DNA of 10,894 nt, taken from the NCBI RefSeq assembly GCF_016909015.1, contig NZ_JAFBFA010000061.1:1-10894 (forward strand). Reading direction: 5' to 3'. The notes beneath the pieces were generated by a model. That model was given only the letters and a program-made list of their open reading frames with translations, was not told where the DNA came from and did no database searches. This document shows, in pieces, positions 1 through 5,467 of this stretch. The DNA is from Gracilibacillus alcaliphilus (GTDB lineage Bacteria; Bacillota; Bacilli; Bacillales; Amphibacillaceae). How positions within the stretch are numbered: the first letter of the stretch is position 1; each line of letters opens with the position of its first letter. Made by a program: the position numbers and the translations under genes.

Positions 1-17
1 TAACTGTAAGTTTTCAT
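1..17 (-). CDS. 5' end of a gene running off the window (first five codons only)
   Basis: An ATG at 15-17 is preceded by a strong Shine-Dalgarno sequence (AGGAGG, read on the minus strand at about 22-27) at 5-nt spacing. The frame stays open to the window edge and reads MKTYS. A good sigma-A promoter lies at 45-74, so this is very probably a real gene start. The product cannot be identified from five codons. In B. subtilis several ywp genes, including ywpF, lie downstream of fabZ, and YwpF-like proteins begin similarly; that is a guess from synteny only. Confidence 0.55.
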
Positions 18-42
18 ATGCTCCTCCTGTTGATTAATTTTT

Positions 43-195
43 CTATTATAACGGACAGTTTCGAGGAGTGTCTACTTTACTAATACAATATCACCGTTAT
101 GACGGACAACTCTTCGGGATTTTCAGCTTTTTTGTCCCTCATTTCCGTTATGACGGACAACTCTTCGGGATTTCCACCTTTTTTGTCCGTCATAT
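43..195. repeat. 51-bp tandem repeat, two good copies plus one degenerate copy, with internal palindromes
   Basis: Two copies (94-144 and 145-195) differ at only four of 51 positions. A third, degenerate copy covers roughly 43-93. The hexamer ACGGAC recurs at 51, 102 and 153, exactly 51 bp apart. In the last copy, 149-160 and 183-194 form a perfect 12-bp inverted repeat around a 22-nt loop; the middle copy has the same hairpin with one mismatch. Because 51 is a multiple of three, both strands give repetitive open frames (minus-strand peptide motif NPEELSVIT), which I regard as by-products. The array lies between the fabZ terminator and the promoter of the next gene. Confidence 0.85.
45..74 (-). 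promoter_or_regulatory. sigma-A-type promoter for the gene at the left edge
   Basis: On the minus strand TAGACA (69-74; 5 of 6 to TTGACA) is followed by an 18-bp spacer and a perfect TATAAT (45-50). The expected transcription start is near 38, just upstream of the Shine-Dalgarno sequence at 22-27. The -10 lies inside a degenerate copy of the 51-bp tandem repeat described for 43-195. Confidence 0.65.
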
Positions 196-261
196 GAAGG
201 CTTACTCTCTTTTCTCTGTCTTTCATTTCTTTTACATTTGCTGCTTTTCTATTTCGACCAC

Positions 262-293
262 AAAAAAGCACCACCTCATTCTAAAGGTGATGC
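262..293 (-). terminator. intrinsic terminator of the flhO-flhP-fabZ run
   Basis: On the minus strand GCATCACCT pairs with AGGTGGTGC (9 bp, one G-T wobble) around an 8-nt loop and is followed by six Ts. It lies 12 bases beyond the fabZ stop codon. Confidence 0.9.
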
Positions 294-304
294 AGGCTGT
301 CTGT

Positions 305-721
305 TTATTTAATTGCAAAAGTAATCTCGGCTTCACATGCTAGCTGGCCATCTACGGTTGCGATGGCTTTTCCTTTGCCAATCGGTCCCTTCAGGCGGAT
401 AATTTCGACTTCTAATCTCAATTGATCACCTGGTTTGACCTGACGCTTGAATCGGCACTTATCAATTCCGGCAAGGAAGCCAATCTTACCTTTATTTTCT
501 TCCTTACTAAGCATAGCTACGGCACCAACTTGTGCCAATGCCTCCACAATTAATACGCCTGGCATGACAGGATAGTCGGGAAAATGCCCTTGAAAAAATG
601 GCTCATTGATTGTTATATTTTTTATTCCAACAACTCGCTGCTCTTCTTGTTCAAGAATAGCATCTACCAATAAAAAAGGATAGCGATGTGGAATCGTTTC
701 TTTGATTTGTTCGATATCCAT
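305..721 (-). CDS. fabZ: 3-hydroxyacyl-[acyl-carrier-protein] dehydratase FabZ
   Basis: This cytoplasmic type II fatty-acid synthase enzyme dehydrates (3R)-hydroxyacyl-ACP to trans-2-enoyl-ACP. The product is a single hot-dog domain of 138 residues, close to the usual length of about 140. The N-terminal PHRYPFLLVD (11-20), the catalytic His in QGHFPDYPVMPG (H46) and the catalytic Glu in IVEALAQ (E60) are all present. The start at 719-721 is preferred over an in-frame start at 751 because GGAAGGGAG lies 8 nt before it; the upstream choice would add ten atypical residues with the Shine-Dalgarno sequence inside them. It is the last gene of the run, 56 bp after the EpuA-like gene, and ends at the terminator at 262-293. 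I see no separate promoter. Confidence 0.97.
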   Translation of the reverse strand: MDIEQIKETIPHRYPFLLVDAILEQEEQRVVGIKNITINEPFFQGHFPDYPVMPGVLIVEALAQVGAVAMLSKEENKGKIGFLAGIDKCRFKRQVKPGDQLRLEVEIIRLKGPIGKGKAIATVDGQLACEAEITFAIK

Positions 722-777
722 TACAGTAACTCCCTTCCAAAAACTTTCCATACACCTTCACTGATGGAGGTCATACA

Positions 778-1056
778 TCATTCTTCTTCATTTACTCTCA
801 CAAAGTCGACAATGTGTTCCCACGTTTCTAATTTCAACACATCGAGCGGACTGCCATCCCCAAGTGCACTAAAACCGATCATTAAACCAATGGCCAGTGC
901 AAAAAAACTCAAGATAATAATGATTAAAAGCTTAGCCCAGACGGGGATTATTCGGCGTACATATTTCTTTGGGCGGCTACGTTTATTCGATTGTTCTTGC
1001 TTTGCCTGTTTCTCTTTGTTGGTTTGCCTACTTTCGGCTTGTTTTTCCTTTGTCAT
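778..1056 (-). CDS. small single-pass membrane protein, EpuA-like (PF11772 type, often named 'DNA-directed RNA polymerase subunit beta')
   Basis: The 92-residue product has a very basic, Gln/Lys-rich cytoplasmic tail (residues 1-38, with repeated NKEKQA-like stretches), one hydrophobic segment (about 42-64) and a short acidic outer part ending VRVNEEE. This arrangement, and a place between flhP and fabZ, fit the EpuA-like family (PF11772). Databases label that family as an RNA polymerase beta subunit, but nothing here resembles RpoB, so the name should not be read as a function. AAGGAG lies 9 nt before the ATG, and only 21 bp separate it from the flhP stop, so it is almost certainly co-transcribed. 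Function unknown; the family name comes from recognition of layout, not an alignment. Confidence 0.82.
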   Translation of the reverse strand: MTKEKQAESRQTNKEKQAKQEQSNKRSRPKKYVRRIIPVWAKLLIIIILSFFALAIGLMIGFSALGDGSPLDVLKLETWEHIVDFVRVNEEE

Positions 1057-1077
1057 ACAAGATTGCTCCTTATTACA

Positions 1078-1908
1078 TTATCTCAATTGATTGATAAGAC
1101 CTTTCATCTGATCATGCATTGAGATAGTTCCTGCATTTAGTTGGTAAGCACGCTGTGTCTCGATCATGTCTGTCATTTGCTTGGACATATCCACATTAGA
1201 CTGCTCTAATGCCCCACTGTGCAAATGCAGATCATTAGCAGCAACCCCATTTATAATTTCGTTTAATGGATAACTTTCAAGGGTGTCTTCTGACAAACGA
1301 TATTCATTTGCATTGACTGCTTCTAATAAACGCGGGCGATTGGCTTGCACTACATTTAATTGAGCTTCAGGGACTTGCACGCCGTTACGGGTTACAAGGA
1401 TATCCCCATTCATATCAATTTTTAAGTCCTCCATATTATCCTCTAAGATAATCGCTTCTTCATTGGCTCCCAGAACTGGGTTTCCTTCTGCATTAACGAG
1501 CATCACTTGCCCTTCATTGATCGGTGTCAAATAAAAGTTACCTGCTCTTGTATAATGCACTTCCTCTTGCCCATTGTTATTGGATAAGACTTGAAAAAAT
1601 TGATTCTCCTGCTGCAGGGCAACATCCAAGTTTCGATCGGTTTCTTGAATGGCGCCTTGCGCAAATTGAAAGTTCATATGACCTATTCGCATGCCAGTTC
1701 CTATTCTCAAACCATCCGGTGTCAGACGTCCTAGTTGATTCGCCGGGTCTGGCTCAGTTTCCATTTGTTGAGAGAGCAAGGAGGAAAAATTGGCCTCACG
1801 TTGCTTGAACCCTGTTGTATTAGAGTTTGCCAAGTTATTACTAATATTGTCTAAGCGCTGTTGCAATTGACTCATGGCAACGGCAGCTTGAAAAGTCATC
1901 CTAGTCAT
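1078..1908 (-). CDS. flhP: flagellar hook-basal body (rod) protein FlhP
   Basis: This is an FlgF/FlgG-type flagellar rod protein, exported by the flagellar type III apparatus and assembled into the periplasm-spanning rod. The 276-residue product has the N-terminal rod/hook signature SNNLANSNTTGFK (23-35), the central HYTRAGNF segment (about 118-125) and the C-terminal heptad region with NVDMSKQMTDMI and a closing QMKGLINQ helix. The two terminal helical regions are those that pack in the rod core. AAAGGAGT lies 8 nt before the ATG. It follows flhO, as in B. subtilis, where both proteins are needed to complete the rod before hook assembly. The unusual feature is the 180-bp gap to flhO, which contains an open frame on the same strand (see 1915-2094). 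Confidence 0.93.
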   Translation of the reverse strand: MTRMTFQAAVAMSQLQQRLDNISNNLANSNTTGFKQREANFSSLLSQQMETEPDPANQLGRLTPDGLRIGTGMRIGHMNFQFAQGAIQETDRNLDVALQQENQFFQVLSNNNGQEEVHYTRAGNFYLTPINEGQVMLVNAEGNPVLGANEEAIILEDNMEDLKIDMNGDILVTRNGVQVPEAQLNVVQANRPRLLEAVNANEYRLSEDTLESYPLNEIINGVAANDLHLHSGALEQSNVDMSKQMTDMIETQRAYQLNAGTISMHDQMKGLINQLR

Positions 1909-1914
1909 ATTTGA

Positions 1915-2094
1915 TTACTCCTTTTTCATCACCATATGAAGCGTCCATATCCTCGCAAGCGTTCTTACAAATTGATGATATGTTGGCGTTAACCTGTCTG
2001 TAATCTCTCCAGAAGCTTCTAAACGATAAAGAATTGCGAATCCTTTGATAAATGCCTCAGCAAGGCTTAAAACGCGGCTGATGGATAGCTTATC
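1915..2094 (-). pseudogene. startless open frame between flhO and flhP (candidate gene remnant)
   Basis: Read on the minus strand, 59 sense codons run without interruption from just inside the flhO stop region to a TAA embedded in the flhP Shine-Dalgarno region. The frame has no ATG, GTG, TTG or CTG until its last few codons, so it cannot be translated conventionally. The conceptual peptide looks protein-like rather than random (for example SLAEAFIKGFAILYRLEASG, then LTPTYHQFVRTLARIW). I do not recognise it. It could be the tail of a lost gene, a spacer that is open by chance, or something translated by readthrough. Confidence 0.25.
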
Positions 2095-2914
2095 CTATCC
2101 GGCCTATTTCAGTGACTGCCTTTTCTAAGCTTCGGTCATACTGCTGTACTACCTTCTGATTGGCCTCAAAAATACGATAAGCCTGCATCATATCTGTCAT
2201 CGTCTGTGAGGTATCGACGTTGGAATTCTCTAAATGGTTCTGCTGCACTTGGAACTGCAAACCAGCTACTGTTCGGGCATCTTCTAGAGCTGCTCCGCCT
2301 TCTCCTAATTGATACAAGTCATCTGTATCCTTCACTAAATCTTGCGGGTTACTGCTATAGGCAACAGCCAATGGAATCTCCTGATCAGGTAATTGTACGA
2401 CACCCTCTGGTGTAACGGTAAATGCCAATTGATCGGTATTAATAGGCTGATTTGCCTCGTCCAATACATAATAACCTTGATTGGTAACTAAGTTTCCTGC
2501 TCCATCGACGGTAAAGTTACCATTACGCGTATAACTCACTTCACCGTCTGCATGTTGCACGGCAAAGAAGGTCATCCCGCCTTCATCAGGTGTCTCCCCT
2601 TGGATTAGTGCCATATCGGTGACCATGCCAGTCTCCCGCAGACTGCCCTGAATAAAATCAGGAATGGTTTCTTGTACGTAAACACCGCTGTTAATCGCAC
2701 CGATTTCGCTCATGGTTGGTGTACTTCGATTCTGAGATGCAGGGATGTCACGGCTGTCCATGCGCTGAATGAGCAGTTCTGGAAAGGCACGCAATGTTGC
2801 TTGATCTTGTTTAAATCCTGGTGTTTGTGCATTTGTTATATTATTGGATAATACTTCTTGTCTTCTCTGCTGAGCTAACATGCCATTTGTTGCTGTGTAG
2901 AAACCTCTAAGCAT
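2090..2914 (-). CDS. flhO: flagellar hook-basal body (rod) protein FlhO
   Basis: FlhO is the partner of FlhP and another FlgF/FlgG-type rod subunit. The 274-residue product starts MLRGFYTATNGMLAQQRR, carries the flagellar rod signature LSNNITNAQTPGFKQ (22-36) and the SYTRNGNF segment (127-134), and ends with a coiled C-terminal region containing NVDTSQTMTDMMQAYRIFEANQ. The start is supported by AAAGGAG 11 nt upstream. The stop codon sits in the loop of a small hairpin (2083-2100; 6-bp stem, no T-run), so transcription probably continues into flhP. The 185-base leader towards mbl has strong secondary structure. I see no convincing sigma-D promoter, so expression may come through mbl or from an unrecognised element. 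Confidence 0.94.
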   Translation of the reverse strand: MLRGFYTATNGMLAQQRRQEVLSNNITNAQTPGFKQDQATLRAFPELLIQRMDSRDIPASQNRSTPTMSEIGAINSGVYVQETIPDFIQGSLRETGMVTDMALIQGETPDEGGMTFFAVQHADGEVSYTRNGNFTVDGAGNLVTNQGYYVLDEANQPINTDQLAFTVTPEGVVQLPDQEIPLAVAYSSNPQDLVKDTDDLYQLGEGGAALEDARTVAGLQFQVQQNHLENSNVDTSQTMTDMMQAYRIFEANQKVVQQYDRSLEKAVTEIGRIG

Positions 2915-3100
2915 ACACGTCTTTTCTCCTTTCAGATAAGCACCGAGAACTGCTTTGTTTATAAAGCGAGATTGCCATCAGCGCAGGCTTCAACCCTCAT
3001 TGATGGGTAGAAAGACTTACCGGGTGCTAGCGTCTGTTATCCTTCACTTAGCCTTTTCGGGCTGAAAGTGCGGGGATTACGGACGATTCACCGGAATAAA
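2915..3100 (-). promoter_or_regulatory. structured mbl-flhO intergenic leader (candidate cis-acting RNA)
   Basis: No frame is open through this gap. On the minus strand 3084 to 3032 folds into one long interrupted hairpin: successive helices GTC/GAC, ATCC/GGAT, CACT/AGTG and AGCC/GGCT around a CGAAAA loop. Further 3', CCATCA and TGATGG can pair, and GCTTT/AAAGC forms a short hairpin before the flhO Shine-Dalgarno sequence. No T-run follows any of these, so they are not terminators. I compared the sequence from memory with c-di-GMP-I, ydaO, TPP, glycine, M-box and guanidine consensus cores and none fits. Confidence 0.4.
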
Positions 3101-4099
3101 TCAAACAATGGAACGCTCTAATTTATCAATATTATCTAACATAATTCCTGTTCCTTTTGCAACACAATTCATTGGCTCTTCCGCAAGTAATACAGGTACC
3201 TTTAGTTCTTCTGCTAATAATTGATCTAAGCCATGTAATAATGCTCCGCCGCCAGTTAAAATAACGCCTCTGTCAATAATATCAGCAGATAATTCTGGCG
3301 GTGTCTTTTCCAATACACTCTTCGCTGACTGCACAATTAAAGCGATCGATTCACGTAATGATTCTTCCACTTCTTGGGAATGAATCGTAATCGTACGCGG
3401 TAAACCTGATACCATATCACGTCCGCGAATATCAATCTCTTCATTACGAGCGCCTTCAAAAACAGTAGCCACATTCAACTTAATATCTTCTGCCGTCCGC
3501 TCTCCAATCAGCAATTTATATTTACGTTTTACATATTGAAGGATTTCTGCATCAAATTTATCTCCAGCCATTTTTATAGATTGTGAGGTTACAATATCCC
3601 CCATAGAAAGAACGGCAATATCTGTCGTACCGCCTCCAATATCTACTACCATATTACCACTTGGCTGAAAGATTTCCATGCCAGCGCCAATAGCTGCCAC
3701 TTTAGGTTCCTCTTCCAAATATACCTTCTTACCGCCGGATTTCTCTGCTGCTTCTTTAATGGCCTTCTGTTCGACTTTAGTAATATCTGTCGGGCAGCAA
3801 ATTAACATCCGTGGTTTGGATAAAAAGCCTTTCACATTAATCTTATTAATAAAATATCGAAGCATTGCTTCTGTCACATCAAAATCAGCAATAACTCCAT
3901 CCTTTAATGGACGAATTGCTTCGATATTACCAGGAGTACGTCCCACCATTCTCCGTGCTTCTTCTCCTACTTCCAATACTTTTCCGGTATTTCGATCCAT
4001 CGCCACTACAGAGGGCTCATCTAGTACAATTCCTTTGCCTTTTACATGAATTAATACATTGGCTGTTCCTAAGTCAATCCCAATATCTCTTGAAAACAT
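3101..4099 (-). CDS. mbl: actin-like cell-shape protein Mbl (MreB family)
   Basis: Mbl is a membrane-associated actin homologue that guides the lateral-wall elongation machinery. The 332-residue product matches the family length. It begins MFSRDIG (short amphipathic membrane-binding start), then the phosphate-1 motif IDLGTAN (8-14), VYLEEEPKVAAIGAG (127-141), the phosphate-2 motif DIGGGTTD (153-160) and the adenosine motif GVILTGGGALLHG (278-290). Sequence such as KPRMLICCPTDIT favours Mbl over MreB or MreBH, as does the position between spoIIID and flhO. GGGAGG lies 10 nt before the ATG. Transcription probably starts from the promoter at 4384-4413, giving a leader of about 280 nt with a large inverted repeat. 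No terminator is seen behind the gene. Confidence 0.97.
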   Translation of the reverse strand: MFSRDIGIDLGTANVLIHVKGKGIVLDEPSVVAMDRNTGKVLEVGEEARRMVGRTPGNIEAIRPLKDGVIADFDVTEAMLRYFINKINVKGFLSKPRMLICCPTDITKVEQKAIKEAAEKSGGKKVYLEEEPKVAAIGAGMEIFQPSGNMVVDIGGGTTDIAVLSMGDIVTSQSIKMAGDKFDAEILQYVKRKYKLLIGERTAEDIKLNVATVFEGARNEEIDIRGRDMVSGLPRTITIHSQEVEESLRESIALIVQSAKSVLEKTPPELSADIIDRGVILTGGGALLHGLDQLLAEELKVPVLLAEEPMNCVAKGTGIMLDNIDKLERSIV

Positions 4100-4185
4100 G
4101 AACCTTTATCCTCCCTATTTCCTCACAATTAATAATAGTACATTTCAATTATTTGTCTTATTTCAATTTATTCACTTATAATGCA

Positions 4186-4253
4186 TGTTCAAAAAGGTCA
4201 GCAAATGTCAGAGTTGCCCTTGCGAATTTCCTTTTCAGCTGACTTTTTGAACA
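4186..4253. repeat. 68-bp inverted-repeat element in the mbl leader
   Basis: The 17-base arm 4186-4202 and the 16-base arm 4238-4253 are complementary except for one bulged base, around a 35-base centre. The ends are TGTTCAAAAA and TTTTTGAACA. The element is non-coding and has no clear flanking target-site duplication. In the mbl mRNA it would form a long hairpin; the inner GTCAGC/GCTGAC stem followed by CTTTTTG also resembles an intrinsic terminator. It has the look of a dispersed palindromic element or small MITE remnant, but copy number cannot be judged from this window. Confidence 0.75.
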
Positions 4254-4301
4254 ATCTCTAATATACTCAGATCATTCTAGAACATAATACTTCTATCCTA
4301 T

Positions 4302-4310
4302 ATCATATCA
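4302..4310 (-). promoter_or_regulatory. possible second mbl promoter (extended -10)
   Basis: The minus strand reads TGATATGAT, an extended -10 (TGn plus TATGAT). No good -35 lies 16-18 bp upstream, so this would depend on the extended element. It lies downstream of the stronger promoter at 4384-4413 and upstream of the inverted repeat. Confidence 0.3.
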
Positions 4311-4383
4311 CAAATATTGACATGCTGTATATCTTTCTAAAAAATTTGTCGCTATTTTCTGAGAAATTATCGTGAATTGTCTA

Positions 4384-4413
4384 ATTATATGGAAGGGGTG
4401 TTGGTTAAGTCAA
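4384..4413 (-). promoter_or_regulatory. sigma-A-type promoter for mbl
   Basis: The minus strand has TTGACT (4408-4413; 5 of 6), an 18-bp spacer and a perfect TATAAT (4384-4389). It lies just beyond the spoIIID stop and points at mbl, 285 bp away. This allows vegetative mbl expression independent of sporulation-specific spoIIID. Confidence 0.7.
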
Positions 4414-4427
4414 GAGGCGCATACTGG

Positions 4428-4715
4428 CTATTTGGTTAATGCTTCTTGATGGGGCGATGTTTTACGCTTATGCAGTTGATATTTCAATTTGGTTGCTTCT
4501 CCTCCTCGGAGATGTCGAATGGCTTTATGATGATGTAATATTTCCTTCACTTCATTTGCCAGTTCTGGATGCAGCTCAGGCAGCCGCTCTGTTAGGTCTT
4601 TATGAACAGTGCTTTTGGACACACCGAATTCTTTTGCAATCACTCGTACTGTTTTTTTCGTTTCAATGATATACTTACCGATCTTTAATGTTCTCTCTTT
4701 GATGTAATCATGCAC
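4428..4715 (-). CDS. spoIIID: mother-cell sporulation transcription factor SpoIIID
   Basis: SpoIIID is a small DNA-binding protein that activates and represses many sigma-E-dependent genes in the mother cell. The 95-residue product matches the family length of about 93. Its N-terminal two-thirds is nearly canonical: MHDYIKERTLKIGKYI, a helix-turn-helix at about 23-42 (VRVIAKEFGVSKSTVHKDL) and the basic IRHLRGGEATKLKY segment (66-79), known to contribute to DNA binding. The C-terminal 15 residues are diverged, as is usual. The start is GTG at 4713-4715, with GGGGAGG 10 nt upstream. A sigma-E-like promoter lies at 4794-4823. No intrinsic terminator is visible before the mbl promoter. Confidence 0.97.
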   Translation of the reverse strand: MHDYIKERTLKIGKYIIETKKTVRVIAKEFGVSKSTVHKDLTERLPELHPELANEVKEILHHHKAIRHLRGGEATKLKYQLHKRKTSPHQEALTK

Positions 4716-4793
4716 TTTATGCTCGCCTCCCCAAAGTTGTCGGTATCCAAGGTACTCTCACCTCAGACGGTTTAAAAAAAGATAATTGCTAAC

Positions 4794-4823
4794 ATCTTAT
4801 TACCGACAGACAAACAATATGAC
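4794..4823 (-). promoter_or_regulatory. candidate sigma-E promoter for spoIIID
   Basis: The minus strand has TCATATT (4817-4823), a full match to the sigma-E -35 consensus KMATATT. A 14-bp spacer follows, then AATAAGAT (4794-4801), a partial match to CATACANT. The same AATAAGAT octamer occurs at a similar place before spoIID (7553-7560). Sigma-E control of spoIIID is established in B. subtilis; the exact site here is inference. Confidence 0.4.
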
Positions 4824-4926
4824 TTGTAATTACACCTATCCTTCGGGGACAAGCTAAAAAAAAGAGCTAGGTTTACGGATAAATCGAACAGCAGCAGGTG
4901 TGGCATATGAAGAAAAAATTTCAAAC

Positions 4927-4955
4927 AAAAAGTGATGAAGAGCTCATCACTTTTT
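4927..4955. terminator. bidirectional intrinsic terminator
   Basis: A perfect 12-bp inverted repeat (4927-4938 and 4944-4955) closes a 5-nt loop and has A/T runs on both sides. On the minus strand it ends the transcription unit that begins near 5261; on the plus strand it has six Ts. Confidence 0.8.
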
Positions 4956-5026
4956 TACTACCCTATGTCTCCAAAGTCTGGATCTACTTTTCTTAATATA
5001 TTATTCATCCACCTATTCCCCTATCT

Positions 5027-5140
5027 TTAAAATAGCGTTTTCGTCTTCACAATGGACAACTTTAAGTGGTATAACTTATTAAAAAAATCTTCCGTTCCTA
5101 TCGATCCTATCACGAGCACGTATTGGGTATATTCACTTAT
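5027..5140 (-). pseudogene. small unidentified frame with perfect Shine-Dalgarno but ATA instead of a start codon
   Basis: A complete expression layout surrounds this frame. A sigma-A promoter (5268-5296), a leader hairpin (5194-5217) and AAAGGAGG (5147-5154) are followed 6-7 nt later by ATA, not ATG, at 5138-5140. From there 37 codons are open (beginning SEYTQYVLVIGSIGTEDFFNK) up to TAA at 5027-5029. In another frame downstream the peptide VIPLKVVHCEDENAILKIGE is readable, so one inserted base near 5075 would join both parts into a 42-residue protein. The terminator at 4927-4955 closes the unit. I do not recognise the product. It may be a small gene recently lost by start mutation and frameshift, a gene using a non-canonical start, or a small RNA whose open frame is accidental. 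Confidence 0.35.
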
Positions 5141-5193
5141 GTTCTCCCCTCCTTTATTATAATACTCTTCTTTCCTGCACACCGTTTTTCTCG

Positions 5194-5217
5194 AGCTATC
5201 CACTACTAAGGATAGCT
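5194..5217. other. 8-bp stem-loop in the leader of the small unit
   Basis: AGCTATCC (5194-5201) and GGATAGCT (5210-5217) pair perfectly around an 8-nt loop, with no T-run on either side. It lies between the promoter at 5268-5296 and the Shine-Dalgarno sequence at about 5147-5154, so it would be a 5'-leader hairpin. Confidence 0.5.
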
Positions 5218-5267
5218 ACTACCATTTTGTGTTAAATTAAGTGTACTCTTATTATTTCAAGATTCAG

Positions 5268-5296
5268 ATAATAATTCAATCAAAATCGTTCGTCAA
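5268..5296 (-). promoter_or_regulatory. sigma-A-type promoter in the spoIIQ-spoIIID gap
   Basis: The minus strand has TTGACG (5291-5296), exactly 17 bp, then TATTAT (5268-5273): 5 of 6 matches in each hexamer with optimal spacing. It lies directly after the two spoIIQ terminators, so it must serve something inside the gap. Confidence 0.6.
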
Positions 5297-5358
5297 ATAA
5301 TTACATTTTCTCTCATGGATCTAATGTAAGGCAGGTACAGCCTAAGGCAGACGACACC

Positions 5359-5387
5359 AAAAAAACGAAGACTTACCGCCAAGTCTT
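5359..5387 (-). terminator. second intrinsic terminator behind spoIIQ
   Basis: On the minus strand AAGACTT pairs with AAGTCTT (7 bp, 6-nt loop), followed by CG and seven Ts. It lies 35 bases beyond the first spoIIQ terminator, with no room for a gene between them. Confidence 0.75.
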
Positions 5388-5422
5388 TATGACGCAGCCT
5401 TCATTTTAAGTTGTTCCTATCG

Positions 5423-5458
5423 AAAAAAAAAGAGCTATTCCCGCAGTGGGCGTAGCTC
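5423..5458 (-). terminator. intrinsic terminator of spoIIQ
   Basis: On the minus strand GAGCTA pairs with TAGCTC and an inner CCC/GGG helix extends the stem; nine Ts follow. It begins 9 bases after the spoIIQ stop. Confidence 0.9.
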
Positions 5459-5467
5459 CTATATGAT

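Noticed and set aside
43..195. CRISPR array
   Set aside because: The units are contiguous, with no variable spacers, and no cas genes are present.
80..343. Overlapping repetitive ORFs on both strands (64 codons minus, 91 codons plus) across the tandem repeats
   Set aside because: They exist because the 51-bp period is divisible by three. Neither has a convincing Shine-Dalgarno sequence, the plus-strand one runs into fabZ, and the minus-strand one overlaps the fabZ terminator region.
778..1056. Annotation as RNA polymerase beta subunit
   Set aside because: The protein has 92 residues, one membrane segment and no similarity to RpoB. The database name is historical, so only the EpuA-like family label is given.
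2915..2975. Sigma-D promoter for flhO
   Set aside because: The only TAAA with a possible downstream element (GTGCTTAT) matches about half of GCCGATAT and has 14-bp spacing.
2915..3100. Cyclic-di-GMP or cyclic-di-AMP riboswitch before flhO
   Set aside because: Fragments such as GACGC...AGC and GCACCCGG recall these classes, but the conserved GGCAAACC or GGGGAACC cores are absent.
4907..4996. Plus-strand ORF of 29 codons starting MKKKFQTKSDEEL
   Set aside because: Only a weak AGGTG precedes it, and a perfect bidirectional terminator hairpin lies inside it. No family was recognised. Kept here as a possibility only.
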